In this document: positions 45,348 to 58,500 of the stretch, piece after piece | Numbering within the stretch: the stretch's first letter is position 1 | How the letters are laid out: every line of letters starts with the position of its first letter | Assembly: GCA_031841125.1 (NCBI GenBank) | Contig: CM063109.1 | Span: forward strand, 12,624,321-12,688,320 | Direction: 5' to 3' | From: Acanthococcus lagerstroemiae | Lineage: Eukaryota > Arthropoda > Insecta > Hemiptera > Eriococcidae | DNA: 64,000 nt | The notes under the pieces: model-generated | Seen by the model: the letters and a program-made list of their open reading frames with translations, nothing else | Told to the model about the DNA's origin: nothing | The model's database searches: none | Made by a program: the position numbers and the translations under genes

Positions 45348-45665
45348 CAGGGACGTATTGATGTGGAAGGGGAGCTCCCGTCCCCGTAGGAATTTTTTAC
45401 TGAGCAGTCGAGAAAAGTACCATTTCAGTCAGGCGGAGTTGGGAAATTTCGGTTGAGTTGGAAACTCAACTCCAACAAGTTAAAACGGTTTTTTTCTTTC
45501 TCGCTTTGATACTTTAATACTTGGGAATTTTGAATTGAGAAGTTAATAAAATTCAACAAGTCAAAAGGTTTTTTTTTTTGCTTTGATACTTGGGAATTCT
45601 GAGTTGAAAACAACTTTCACCCCCCCCCCCACACACACACACACAAAAACTTCCGTACATTCCTG
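45348..45665. mobile_element. CAGGGACGTA-family MITE, copy 4
   Basis: The left end is CAGGGACGTATTGATG and the right end TTCCGTACATTCCTG, with flanks AGAATTAT and AAAATTAT agreeing at seven of eight positions. It shares TCAGTCAGGCGGAGTTGGGAA with copy 1 at the corresponding place. Confidence 0.87.
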
Positions 45666-46500
45666 AAAATTATACGCCTTCTTCGCTAACTGCAATAAGA
45701 ACTAAATTTCACTGGCAATGTGCAAGTAATCTTTTAGTTATAAAAATGTAGATGAATTACTTGAGAGCTTGACACGGATTTATAGCAAATGTTTCAATAT
45801 CCCTTCGTGATTTGTTTATTTATATTTATTTATTTTTCTATTATGATCATCATTATTTAGGTATTATTTATTTATTTATTCATTACTTTTTATTATTATT
45901 CATTTTTGAAAATCAAGAATAGTATTATGTATATGAGATGACTGGAAATCAGGTATAGGTATCTGTGAATACATTATTCATAAAATTCTCAAAATTACAT
46001 AAGGGCATCTCAACTTATGCACCTTAATTACTAAACATACATTAATTATGCATTAAACGTGGTAAAAACAGTATTTTTTGTGTGTAAAGGGGAGTCTTTC
46101 TGTCATCCTTATAGAAAATGGTGGCTGAGACATTTCATAGCGTATTGTAATGACGTAAGGCAAAAGTAGGTTTTGAAAGGAGGAGACACTCTCCCTACAA
46201 ATGTTATCAGTTGGCGGAAATAAACAAATAATATATTTGTTGTTTTCTTTTTTCAACAATTTGGAATGACTAGAAAGCCTTATTATTTCAAGCAAAATAT
46301 GTTGCACTGTAACGCAACTAGCAATGAGTATTCCGTTGTAGATTTGAAAATTGTCGGGGACAATGGTGCCATAGTTAGCAGTCCTGAAGTTTCCAGGTTG
46401 TAGAAAATTATTTTATCTTCCTTCCAGCCGCTTAGATGTCGCTTAGGGAACCAAGTGGTGTGTAGCACGTACTGAACTCGCTATGTAAGAGCATATTGAC
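45666..46500. other. Intergenic stretch before gene B
   Basis: AT-rich, with ATTTATTT runs near 45820-45900. No gene or repeat pair was recognised. Confidence 0.4.
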
Positions 46501-46505
46501 CACAG

Positions 46506-46691
46506 AGTTCAGTGTATGATAGACCACAACTGAATTGAACTCGCTGGTAAGTTTCGGCTTTCAGTGTTAAGAAAGCTGTAAAATAATCAATTTTCCATCG
46601 ACCTTAATTTTATAATCCATTTAGGTAATCTATGCTCTCTATTAATTGTGTTTCTAAAACGATAGTTCCGTACACAAGGTATACCAGTACC
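46506..46691 (+). promoter_or_regulatory. Possible initiator and spliced 5' leader of gene B
   Basis: TTCAGTGTATG at 46509 fits the arthropod initiator consensus TCAGT. It is followed by a donor CTG|GTAAGT at 46547 and, ahead of the start codon, an acceptor CGATAG near 46665, so a short non-coding first exon is plausible. This rests on consensus matching only. Confidence 0.3.
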
Positions 46692-49600
46692 ATGTCACCC
46701 AAGTTCGACGTAGTGATTTCCGGCGTATCGGGCCGATTCCCCCAGTGTGATGACGTGATCACATTTAGACAGAAATTGTACAATCAAGAGAATTTCATTA
46801 CATTCGGTGATGAAAAGTGGCCGGCACATTATAAGTACAAATGTTAGTTTTCAACAAGTACCTTAATAATTAGAAAAAAAAGAAATTTAAGCTATATCCG
46901 GATGCGCAATACGTTACCCTCTAATTACCCACAGAAAAGTTACCCATTTGCAACCCTCGGTTACCCTCAGATTACCCAGAAACCCATCGGTTACCCTTGG
47001 TTCCTTTTTCGTTACCCGGGTAACTGGCGGGATTTTGCGCATCGGGTATACATATATCTTCCGAACTACGCATTCTTCATAAGACCTACATTATTTTTCT
47101 GTTTCCAGTTGGCGAAGCTACCATTCCACATGGCACTGGAAAATACACAAATATCGATAAATACGACGCCATGGTTTTCAAACTAAATTACGTGTTTGCA
47201 AAAAGTAATGACATTATTAATCGGAAAGCCTTGGAGCCATCGTTTGAAGCTATAATGGATGCTGGTAATTGTTCAACGATAACGCTCAAGTACCTAATTA
47301 CACTACCAATTCAAAAGGGCATATAGGATTTCCCCGAGAAGTTATTCGGAAGATTCAGTCTTTCCTCCCTTGCCACACCCCACTGTGATTCTAATTTGAC
47401 TATATCTTATGATAACATTCGCAGGTATAAACCCATATACACTGGATGGACGAAACATTGGCGTATTTATGTCTTGCGGAATCAACGAAATGGACAGTAA
47501 AGGGTTGAATGCGAAAGGCGACGTACAAGATCGTAATTTACTAATGATGATCGGATCCAGCAAAACCATGATGTCTAATCGTATTTCATTTGCATATAAT
47601 TTCAAAGGTAATGTATGTGTATAAGATCAATAAGGTCTCATTGAATTAAAGCGACAGAGGATGAATGAATTTATTCATAATTAATTCAAAAACAATGTCG
47701 CTTCGAAATTGCGAGAACATGAACGAAGGTAGATGCTATCAAGGTAAGCTAAAAACTAACAGTGAAATATGATAAGCGGTAGGACAATCATGATGTGAGA
47801 ACGAGGAAGCGATTAGACGGGAATGAACGGGAAAATAGGAGAGAAGGAGTAACGGGATTACGAATGGTTCTTACATCCCCCTTTCCCAAACGTTTAAGAG
47901 CGCAAGGAGGATGAAGGGGGCTGAGGAAAAGGATTGGACATTCACTCTTACAAAGATGAGAAACTTATGACTAATTTACAGGCAAAATTTTACTTGCGTG
48001 GTACAAACGTTGAGAGTACGGTCCATGACCTAAGTTTACTTCAAAAACGTTACCAGAAAGCTGCTTAGAAATCGGATATGGACCGATGCGTAATAAGTCT
48101 AACTTGTCACGGTTTAACTTGCTACCGTTGGAAATATAAACTAAATCGCCTATTTTAAAATCTACATCTAATTTATTTTTATCGTAGACAGACTTATTAT
48201 AATTATGGTAACGTATCGTATTATTTAAAGCAACTCGCTTGTCGGTTTCGTAACTCGGGGAATTAATGAGCTCAGGAGGAAGAAAAGTTGAGGGAACGCC
48301 GGTAAGGAGATAAGAAGGAGAAAAGCAAGTGACGCTGTGAGGAGTAGAGTGAATAATTTATCGTGATGGGACAAATCAGTATACTCCGTTGGAAACTCAT
48401 AGGTTTCATGATCGAAGTCATCATCGAGGAGCTCTATAAAACTGAGTGCCCATACGTTACACTTGCTATCAGCCTTCGAACCCACAACATACATGGTAAA
48501 ACGTGCACGGACCGACGACATAACAGCGGAAGAAGAAAGTACGGCAACGAAACAAAGCACGTGAAACGTTGAAAAAAAAGAAAATTTAATTAGGTATTCG
48601 CAAAATACGCGAAACGAAAAGTTTTTGAATTTATAAGATCAATAAGGTCTCATTGAATTAAAGCGACAGAGGATGAATGAATTTATTCATAATTAATTCA
48701 AAAACAATGTCGCTTCGAAATTGCGAGAACATGAACGAAGGTAGATGCTATCAAGGTAAGCTAAAAACTAACAGTGAAATATGATAAGCGGTAGGACAAT
48801 CATGATGTGAGAACGAGGAAGCGATTAGACGGGAATGAACGGGAAAATAGGAGAGAAGGAGTAACGGGATTACGAATGGTTCTTACATGTGTATGACTAG
48901 CGAATTAGCATTATCATGTTAGTAAACAAAAGCGATTTTGGTAGGTTTGTAGACCTCTAGCTCCTGTTCGGGATAGAACGAATTACTGATAAGATTTTAC
49001 TGCATAATAAAGCCAGGTCTGGATTAAGGTTTCTGGGACCCCTAGGTTGCTTACTATGCTAGACCTTGAAAATGTCGTTTGGCGCCGTACTTAATAAACT
49101 TGACTGTAAACAAACTATACTACGCAGTATTTATGCATCAGTTCGAAAGAATTCAAGTATTTTTGCTTCGGGGATATGTCCAGTCTGTCTGTCTGTTTTC
49201 CCCGTTGCCCTTCCCATGCTCTACCCAATCAGTGGAAAGGCAGATTCGATTGGTCAGTCAGGCATCAGTGACAGTTTGTAGCGAAGAAAGACGTAATGGG
49301 TTTATATATGCTATGTACCTTAAAAATAGGAAAAAATCTTCCAAAATTCGGCAAGTTTTTTCAGATAGTTTCGTTTTTTTTGTTTTTTTTTTAATCTGTA
49401 TGTATAATATAAAAATGTGTATGTGTCCTCTTCATATTTCCATGGATATTTCTATTAACAATACGACGGCAGACTGTGGTCTCGTAGGGCGCAGCATAGA
49501 TCAAGTTCAGTGAGCACATGGCTGGAAGAGAAATAAATTTCCATGGAAATGTCAACCACTGAACTGACTTCTCACCATGAAGAGCTAAATCATACGGACT

Positions 49601-52600
49601 CGAAATTTCTATGGCTGCAAACTGCAGTTGCGCAGGGCTCAGCAAATGTCAACACGATTTTTACTCAAGTACACCCATGGCTGGAAGAAAATGGAAATAT
49701 CAACCACTGAATTGAATTGTCACCATGAAGAGCTAATGAACTGTGAGCTGAAAACTGAGCTGGAAATGAGAAGATAAAAGAAGAAGACCTGTAGTCGCGC
49801 AGGGCGCAGCAAGGATCAAGATCAATGAGAATATGGCTGGAGTTACGGTTTTCGCTCAAGTAATATACCCATGGTGTGGTGGGACGTATGGCGATGCACG
49901 CATGCTAAAGTAGCCTCTATGACACTGTACCCCCGGCCCCGGAAACTACCCTTTCGAATATCGCATCAGTAACCGGAGGGACGCCTTGGGGCCAGACCCG
50001 AGCCCCCATTTCTACGTGCCGCAACGGTGCGCGCGTTCTACCAGGACCACCATGGGGTTCTCTACTTACCGAGGTCCACACTCCCTGAGCGCTCGCCTGG
50101 AATTCAGATCCCCCAGGCCGGACACGCTGCCTCTCTTCACTCACCCCTCACCTCCTCGTCTTGGTCCGTGTGTCGACACATGCAGGTGGTAACGACAGGT
50201 GAGCATACCCATGGCTGGAAGAAAATGAGAATATCAGCCACTGAATTCGTGTCGGGAGACCTCACGACTGTCACTGTTGTGCTTATTTTCGCCTATCCAT
50301 GGAAATGGAGAGAGGGTGCACCTCACGACTCTCATTGTTGCGAAGGCTCCATAACGTATGTACATGGAACGGCTTTTTTCAGTTTTTCAGTTTTCTACTG
50401 TTATTACACTTCCACCTCACAAAGTGAACAGTGCTATTATAATACCGCGAGCCATAAGATCTTATCTTTCACAACGAAGTCATAATGCAATTAGACTTCA
50501 CAATATTGCCAATCAATTCAACCAATTTTCAAAATTTTGGGACTCATGTTGTTTCTGAACTATGTGGTTCAATTGTAGATAGGGGTTAGAGGACTTAAAA
50601 AGGAATAGGATACACGTATGGCGTTCATTGATACTGAAAATTTTTTTGAGAATACTTCGCAATATTGCGAATCAATCCAACAAATTTTCAAAATTTTGGG
50701 AATCATGTTATTTCTGAACTATATGGTTCAATTGTAGATGGGAGACTTGAAAAGGGTACGATACATGTATGGCATTCGTTGATACTGAAAAAGCTTTTGA
50801 CAATGTTAAATGGGATAAAATGTTTGATATTTTGAAAGGATGGGAATAAAGAAGAAAGTCAAGTTATTTGAAATTTATATACCTAACAGATAGAAAGCTA
50901 CATTAAGAATAGTAGGAGAGAAAGTGGAGGCTAATATGAAAAAAAGGCGTAAAGCAGGGGTGCTCCTTATCTTCAGTATTATTTAATTTGTACTTACATA
51001 GAGTGGGCTATAAAATAAATTTTTAAAAAAATTGAAGCAGGTGTAACTATACATGGAGAGCGAGTAAAGATGTAAAAATGCTCAGGTTTGTAAATGATAT
51101 TGTCTTATCAACTGAAAGAAGTACGGTACTGATTTGGAAAATATCTTCAATGAAATGGAGACGATTTTGAGTTGGAATACTGTATGAAAATATTTTAAAA
51201 AATAATACTAAAGTGATAGTATGTAATCGATGTGAACATGATAATTTGAAATAAAAAATTGGTCAGGGAAAAATTGAGGATGTGAGTGAATTTTGCTATA
51301 TCAGGAGTGAAATAACAAAATGTGGAAGGTTTAAAAGAGATATTGTAAAATAGCACAAGCTACATTTGAATTTTATCGAAAAAGTAATTTATTCAAATCA
51401 AAAACATTTTTGAAGTGTAGAGTTGTTTAAAAAGGTTCTCAAAAAGCTTTGAACTTTGTACTTTACTTACTTTGGGCACTCACACACATCTACTTTGGTC
51501 TTTTTCGTTATCAGTAGGATCACGATTAGGCTCCTCTACATTCTTTATTCCTCAAATTGGAGGTTGATGGTATCGAACTCATTTAAATCAACTCACTTTA
51601 GCCAACTCACTTAAGCCCACGGTCTAGCTGACCCGCTTTTCACTAATTTAATAGGAAAAATAGTTCAGAATTCAAGTAAAATTCTAATTAAGTTAAGGTT
51701 AAATCTTAAGTGCATTCCAAGTATGAATGAAAATATGTGTCTCCTAGACCCGATGCGCAGTCAGTTACCCTCTAATTACCCAGTTACCCACGGAAAAGTT
51801 ACCCATTTGTTACCCTCGAATTACTCTCAGTGTTCCCCTTTAGTTACCCAGATAACTGGCGGGTTACTACGCAATTAGTTACCCGGGTAACTTGTGGGAT
51901 TTTGTGCATCGGGGCAGAGACACGTAGTGTAACATTTTATATGCTTTCGTACCCTAATAAAAAAAATTTTCCATCGAAATTTCTGCTAACAACACGGCTG
52001 TAGACTGCAGTCGCGCAGGGCGCAACAAAGATCAAGATCAATGAGCACATGGCTGAAAGAAAAATATCTAAATTCCCATGGAAATGTCAACCACTGAACT
52101 AGTTGTCACCTCGAAGAGCTAAATCATACGAACTGGTTTCGTGTGGGGGGGGGAGATGGAAATTTCTACTAACAACACGGCGTAGTCGTGCAGGGCGTCC
52201 AGCAAACGTAGCGTCCAAAAAATTAGCGCGCCAAAAAATATGGAGCGCAACGTGCTCTGCGGAGTGTAGCGGACGACGAAATTCTCACGTCGGCGCATTC
52301 CGCAAAGCAGACATGAAAATGCTCTCCCGTGGTTGCAGACTCGTCTGCAAGATGATGCACTAGCAGAGCGTAGTGCTCGCAGGCTGGTACAAGGAATGTG
52401 ATGCTCGCAAGGAAATACAGGCTGATAGAAGGAGTTTGGTCCTCGCAGGCGAATAAAGAGTGCTGAGTCAATCAGTCAGTCAGTTCGTTACGGTTTTGCT
52501 CAAGTATATCCAGTAATAAAAGCATATAAAATGCTACGAGTAAATAATCCTTTTACCTTTAGCCAGCACAGTTTCCTAAAAAAAAAAATCATATGGTATC

Positions 52601-55571
52601 TTGTGACTGCGTGTGCAATCTTATACCTACTTCGCTCTCTCATAAGGAAACTATGAATAAATATTTTACATTTGAACACTGGGCTATAGGTGGGGGAGAG
52701 CCAAGTTCAGGGTTGCCAATTTCTGAAAAACCTGGAAAAGTCGTGGATTTTGGATGGTCAGGAAAAAGTAATGGAATTTTCATCCGAATCATGGGATTTT
52801 AATTCTCTGAATGACAAACTAGATTTATGGCTTATATTCTGTCAAAATTTATTGCCAGTGCATAATCACGCTTAAACATGAAAAAGTTTCACCCTTTAAA
52901 AAATATCAGTCATGTACTTTTTCGCATTATTATCAGGATTATGAGAAATAAAAAATCTTGCCAAAATCCATAACTCCTTCCCATCTTGAAAGAAAAAGTC
53001 ATGGAAAATAGAAAAATAAACCTGGAAAACCTGGAGAAATCATGGAAAATCATTATTGAAAAAAAAAAAAAAAACACCTTGAAGTTGCTAGGAAATCAGA
53101 AGAATTTCGCTCGCGAACAGTGTTTTCTAATACTTTTTCAATTTCAATCCCTCTCTTTTCCTGCGACTAAGCCACGGCATTACTTGGACTCGATAGTCAG
53201 TCGGCATATTTATCCTTAAAACGAGTATTGAAGAGTGAAAGTCAGTAACTTTGGATCCATTAGGAAAACAAGTTGTTTTGTTGTTTTTTTGTCTCCATGT
53301 CAATATTAAACATTTTTGCCATTCAGAAAGACAGTAGTCTTCTGTTGAAAAAATTTTAATCGTCTGGTAATAACTGTAGGATCCTCCCCCTTCCCTCTCC
53401 TCCTTTCAGAAAAGTTGCTCCAGTACGTCTTAAAATAAAATAAAAACGTATGATTGAATGAGACATCAACTTTATTGCCATATGTAACCTACTTGTACTG
53501 ATTATCTAGGACCCAGTTTCACATATTACACTGATACTCTTGGAGGCATGGAGGCGCTGCTCGCTGGATACAAAAATATAGCAGACGGATATGTTGAGGC
53601 TGCTGTAGTCGGAATGGCTTCCAGTATTGTCGATCCTAAAATTTCATTGCAGTTTTTGTCACTTGGTCTTCTAAGTCCAGATGCGATGTGTCGTTCCTTT
53701 GATGAATCTGGTAATACTAATGACCTTTAATACTTTCTGTTGTTAATTTACCAATTTCACTATTCAATCGGCCAGCCTCTTGAAATTGCTGTCCAATATT
53801 GAATAGATTTCAAGTTTAGTTTACCTGAAATGTTTGCAGCGAACGGGTTCGGCAGAAGCGAAAGCATGGTGCTTTTCTTCTTACAGAGGGCTGAGGATGC
53901 TAAACGCAACTATGGTACCATCAGGCTTTGCGATTCATATTATCTCGGACTCAATCCATCTACGCTAATTGGCTACGATGAAAATTATATTCTGGATTCG
54001 CTGAAGGCTATCTACAGCCATAGTGACGGGAGGATCAACCCGAGTGAAGTGTCATTTATCGAAATGAACGCATGTGGTGTCCAAGTAATTAAAAATCACT
54101 AGAGCATACATTCATAGGTATTCTTATGAGGACTTGCCGTCTATTGGCTTCAGTATTTTCAAGTGACTCTTGTGAGCACCTTATCAGATGTACACTCAGA
54201 AATTAATTCTAAAAATGGCTCGATAGCTGGAAATAAATTTTGTTCTCGCTAAAGCAATACCGAATTAATTAATTTACAAACCCTGACAAGGAATTTTTGA
54301 ATATTACTTTTTTTCTTTCTTGATATCCCGCTAGCTTCTCTCTATGGATATATGCAGAAGTACAACTAGGTCGCCGTAAAGAGGATGGGGAGTTTAAATT
54401 GGGAAAACTTTTAAAAATACTGTTTGCAAGTGTAGCAAGCGTAAATGTTTGAATTTTTCAGCAAATCCAAGCAGAAAAATTCATTTTTATTATCTGTGGG
54501 AGCAGTTTGAACTTCCAAAACACTTCCCACAACTATGACTCCTGGTGGGTGCCTGTCCCTGATTCCTCTTTACCCGGCTGAAACAAATCATCCTGCAAAG
54601 TTTCGCCAAGTCATTGTATTATTGAATATTTTGAATTTGTCGATTACAGCGACTGGAAGAAATTGAATCGAATGCCGTTGCTGAGATTTTTTGTAAAAAC
54701 AGAAAGGATCCGCTATTGGTTGGATCAGTCAAAAGTAACGTCGGGCATGCTGAAGGGGCATCTGCGATTATGTCTTTGCTGAAAGCTCTATTTATCCTGG
54801 ATACTGATGTTATAGCTCCAAATTTACATTATGAGAAAGCAAATAACACAAATAAAGCGATTCGCGATTGTAAATTGAAGGCACGTGCTATGTTTACTAA
54901 TTACACTACTGAACAACTATTTTGCACAATGCATTTCGACAGGTGATTCTGAGGTACTTTTTAACGCTGAACACGATACTGCGACTCATTTTTCTCTATC
55001 ACGTCACAATTCGGAGTTCTGAACGACTGAAATTCGTTTCCATTTTGTTTTTGCATTGGAATAAGCGGTACCACTGACTGATATTATCAGTGTTATCAGA
55101 CCACAATAACAGAAAACAAACAGACGGAATACACACCACTACACACGACCGCAACACACAACAACACGAATCAGTATGACCACATTCAGTTCCTAAACCT
55201 CTTTTTGAACACATTTTGTTGAATTTTTTATAGTTTTTGATCAGATAAACTAGACGTGATAGAGAAAAACGGCCGACGGCACTGTAATCAGCGTTGAAAA
55301 GTACTCAAGAATCACCTCCTTAAATGCGTTGTGCAAACAAAAAATTTCATTTTGTTCAGTAGTGTTATAATTAGTATTATATCGCTATTATTATAAGATT
55401 TTTAAAACCACATTCATTGATCTGATTCATTTTTGTTTTTTCGTCAACTTCTTTCAATGGTAATAAATAGGTAGTGAAAGAACTGACGAAGTTACCCGGA
55501 AATACTGTCGGTGTCAATTCATTAGGTTTGGTTGGATCGGTGGGACATGTAGTGATTCAACAAAATGAAAA
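46692..55571 (+). CDS. Gene B exons 1-7: ketoacyl synthase domain, nucleophile lost
   Basis: Exons: 46692-46842, 47109-47264, 47425-47607, 53510-53710, 53840-54084, 54650-54880, 55471-55571. Recognisable blocks are FDVVISGVSGRFP, NIGVFMSCG, GPSFTYYTDTLGG, LGLLSPDA, GFGRSESMV, GSVKSNVGHAEGAS and TVGVNSLGLVG. The residue at the catalytic Cys position is Thr173. The first His of EAHGTG is Asn307 (IEMNACGVQ) and the second is kept as His345. The domain cannot act as a classical condensing enzyme. Exon 6 is 231 bases, identical in length to that of gene A, which fixes its end at 54880 and requires the GC donor there. Confidence 0.91.
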
Positions 55572-58500
55572 GTAAGTCATTTTATTACAACCCACCTCCC
55601 GACGTTCCGACCCGTGTACATACTAATACTTCAATCTTTTGTTTTCAGAGAACAATCTGACCATGCAGGCAATGAAAGTACTTTTCCGAGACTTCTGTTG
55701 ATTTGCGGTCGAACAGAAGAGGGCTTACAGACAGCGATCGGTAGGGTAAGCAGTACTTCCCGTTATTTGTTCTCGTTATTAATACCTACCAAATATCCTT
55801 GATCCCACGCATTGTATGTTTTTTTCTATCTGTTGTAGATTGAAGCTCTACCTTTTAATGCCAACTTTGTATCCTTAGCTAATCAGGTATTTGCTTCATA
55901 CATGCCCCTGCATGTACACCGAGGATTCACAATACTCCCAAAACCATTCAAGTCGTGGTGTTTCACTGGGGTACGTTTGATTCGCTCAATGAATCACTTA
56001 TAGGTTCCTAAGTATAAATAAGTCTAACACTAGCACAATCCTGCAAAACTTGTGAAAATGGTTTCAGTAGATAATACCCAGGGCCGGCGGAAGTCCAGTT
56101 GCACTGAGCACGTGCACCAGATGCGGGATTTTCCACTTGATGCATTGCACCAGATAGAAAATCCACATGTTTTTAATAATTCAATTTTTTTAAACTTATC
56201 AGTACTTATTGGATGGTTTTGTGTTTCAATTTTCTTGGGGGGACGGGGAGGATGTTCCAAGGTTTCTTATTTAGAAGTCTTGTATTTGCACCAGAGGAGA
56301 AAATAAGAGATCGCTGCCTCTGACGATACCTGTCTTAGCGTTTCCATATTTACGGCGACGAATGAATAGAAAGAGCGTTTTTAATCATTTTCGATGTGTA
56401 TTTTAGGCTCGAGGAGATCGGAACAGACCCATATGGTTTCTGTTCTCTGGTATGGGTTCGCAGTGGAATTGTATGGGAAGAGGTCTGTTGGATATTCCAA
56501 TTTTCGCAAACGTGGTTCGAAGATGCAACGCTGTTTTACAACCCAGAGGTATAGACATATACAAAGTATTGACGTCTGATGATCCCACCATATTTGAAAA
56601 TATTGTAAACTCTTTTGTTGGGATTATTACTATTCAGGTAAGGAGAACTTTTACACTACACAACAGCATAAAGAACAATGTGATGAGATTATATGATTTT
56701 AGCTTTACAATGTTTACATGAATGCTCTGAATACAATAGCGTTAACTATTTTTCTCAAAAACCTCTCGTTTTCCATAGGTATTCAAAATTAAAATTTTAT
56801 TAAATTTTTCTCGTTTTATTCCTTTTTGTTGTCTACGAATAACTACACTGATATTGATAACAATTCGCGAATGTAAGCACCTGTAGATAGCGCTCGTTAA
56901 TCGGGATCGTGAATATTTTTTAAACATTGTAACACAATCTGCCCGAAGAAAACGTCACAAATGTCAGAACAAATGAATAATAAAATTCGCTTAAAATAAT
57001 TCACCTTCGATATAATATGAACAATTAATTGTAATTGTGAGCGAAAATTTCATTAGCATATACGACTCATCTTCATAATCCCGATTAACGATTAGTTTAT
57101 TCAACTGCCGCTAGTAGCGTAGTTTCACTTACATTCGCCAATACTGAACGTGCATAGTTGTTTGATCAGTGGTGTAATCTTGATGATACTAAAATTCGCA
57201 TTTCAGATATAGGAGGTAAGAAAAAAAAATTAACTATAATCCAAAAATTAACATCAGCATTAAATTCCTCATTGAAAATACTACTTATTGGCGTTTGGAC
57301 ACTCCTGTAGGTGGGTAGGTGCGCTAGTGTCGAGGGTGAGAAGATCATCAGAATATTTTCATCATAAAAACATGTACAAGTAAAATAAGCTCTAGCATCT
57401 TCAATATTGTTTTTTATGGAAAACTGAAGAGATTAACTAAAGTGTTAGCCCTTATCATTTCCTTTCAGATGAGCCCAACTTCAGTTTTTCTTTGCAGAAC
57501 ATTTTTGTCACTGATCATCTTTTCGTCCAAATACACCGCAATCAGCGCGCCGAATAGATAGAATCATTATGTTCTCATATCATTGTTTCTTACAAAATGT
57601 CAAATTTTTGTGTAGTGTTATTGATGAAAATCCTTCAAGCTCCATCTACGAACCTATTTCTATTTGTGAAATATTGTGAATTTTTCATTTAGATCGGATT
57701 GGTTGAAATACTAAAAGCTTTGAAAATCGAGGCCGACGGTATTATAGGTCATTCAGTTGGAGAAAATGGTTGCGCATATGCTGACGGCTGCCTTACTCTC
57801 GAACAAACAGTTCTAGCGTCGTGGGCTCGCGGCGTTGCATCCACTGAGGTCGTCACAGTGAAGGGCATGATGGCTGCAATTGGTGAGTTTCAAGTTTTTC
57901 ACATGCTACTAAAACCACTTGATTTTTCTGCTAAAAAGGTGTTACTTGCAGGCAGAGGATATGATGCGATAAAAACGTCATTGCCTCAAGATATTGAGGT
58001 GGCATGTCATAACTCGACTGACAACTGTACACTTACCGGGCCAGCAGACAAGGTGCACTCATTTGTGACTGAATTACAGAATAATGGAATATTTGCCAAA
58101 GCTGTGAATGTGGCAAATATCGCTTATCACTCTAACTACATAGCTCCAGCAGGGCCAGGATTGCTAACACGATTGAAGGAGGTAGAGCTTTATCAAGTGT
58201 TAGATATTTTACTTACATGTTAGGTACATTTGCAATTACAAGCTACACTGTATCAAAATATTCTCAAACTTTCCTCATTCCGAAGTTTCTATATGTACCT
58301 ATCTATGTACAGGTTATCACCGAACCAAAAGCGCGTTCTTCTAAATGGGTGAGCACTTCTGTGCCAGAATCAGCCTGGGATACGCCTTTAGCAAAATTTT
58401 GTTCCGCCGAGTACTTCACCAACAATTTACTCAGTGCTGTTTTATTTGAAGAAGGCTGTAAACATATACCTGATAATGCGATTGTGATTGAAATAGCTCC

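Noticed and set aside
57699..58223. Single long exon through 57883-57951
   Set aside because: The frame is open, but gene A has an intron at exactly this point, GTGAGT and TTGCAG signals bound it, and the inserted residues interrupt a conserved MAT segment; kept only as a possible retained intron.
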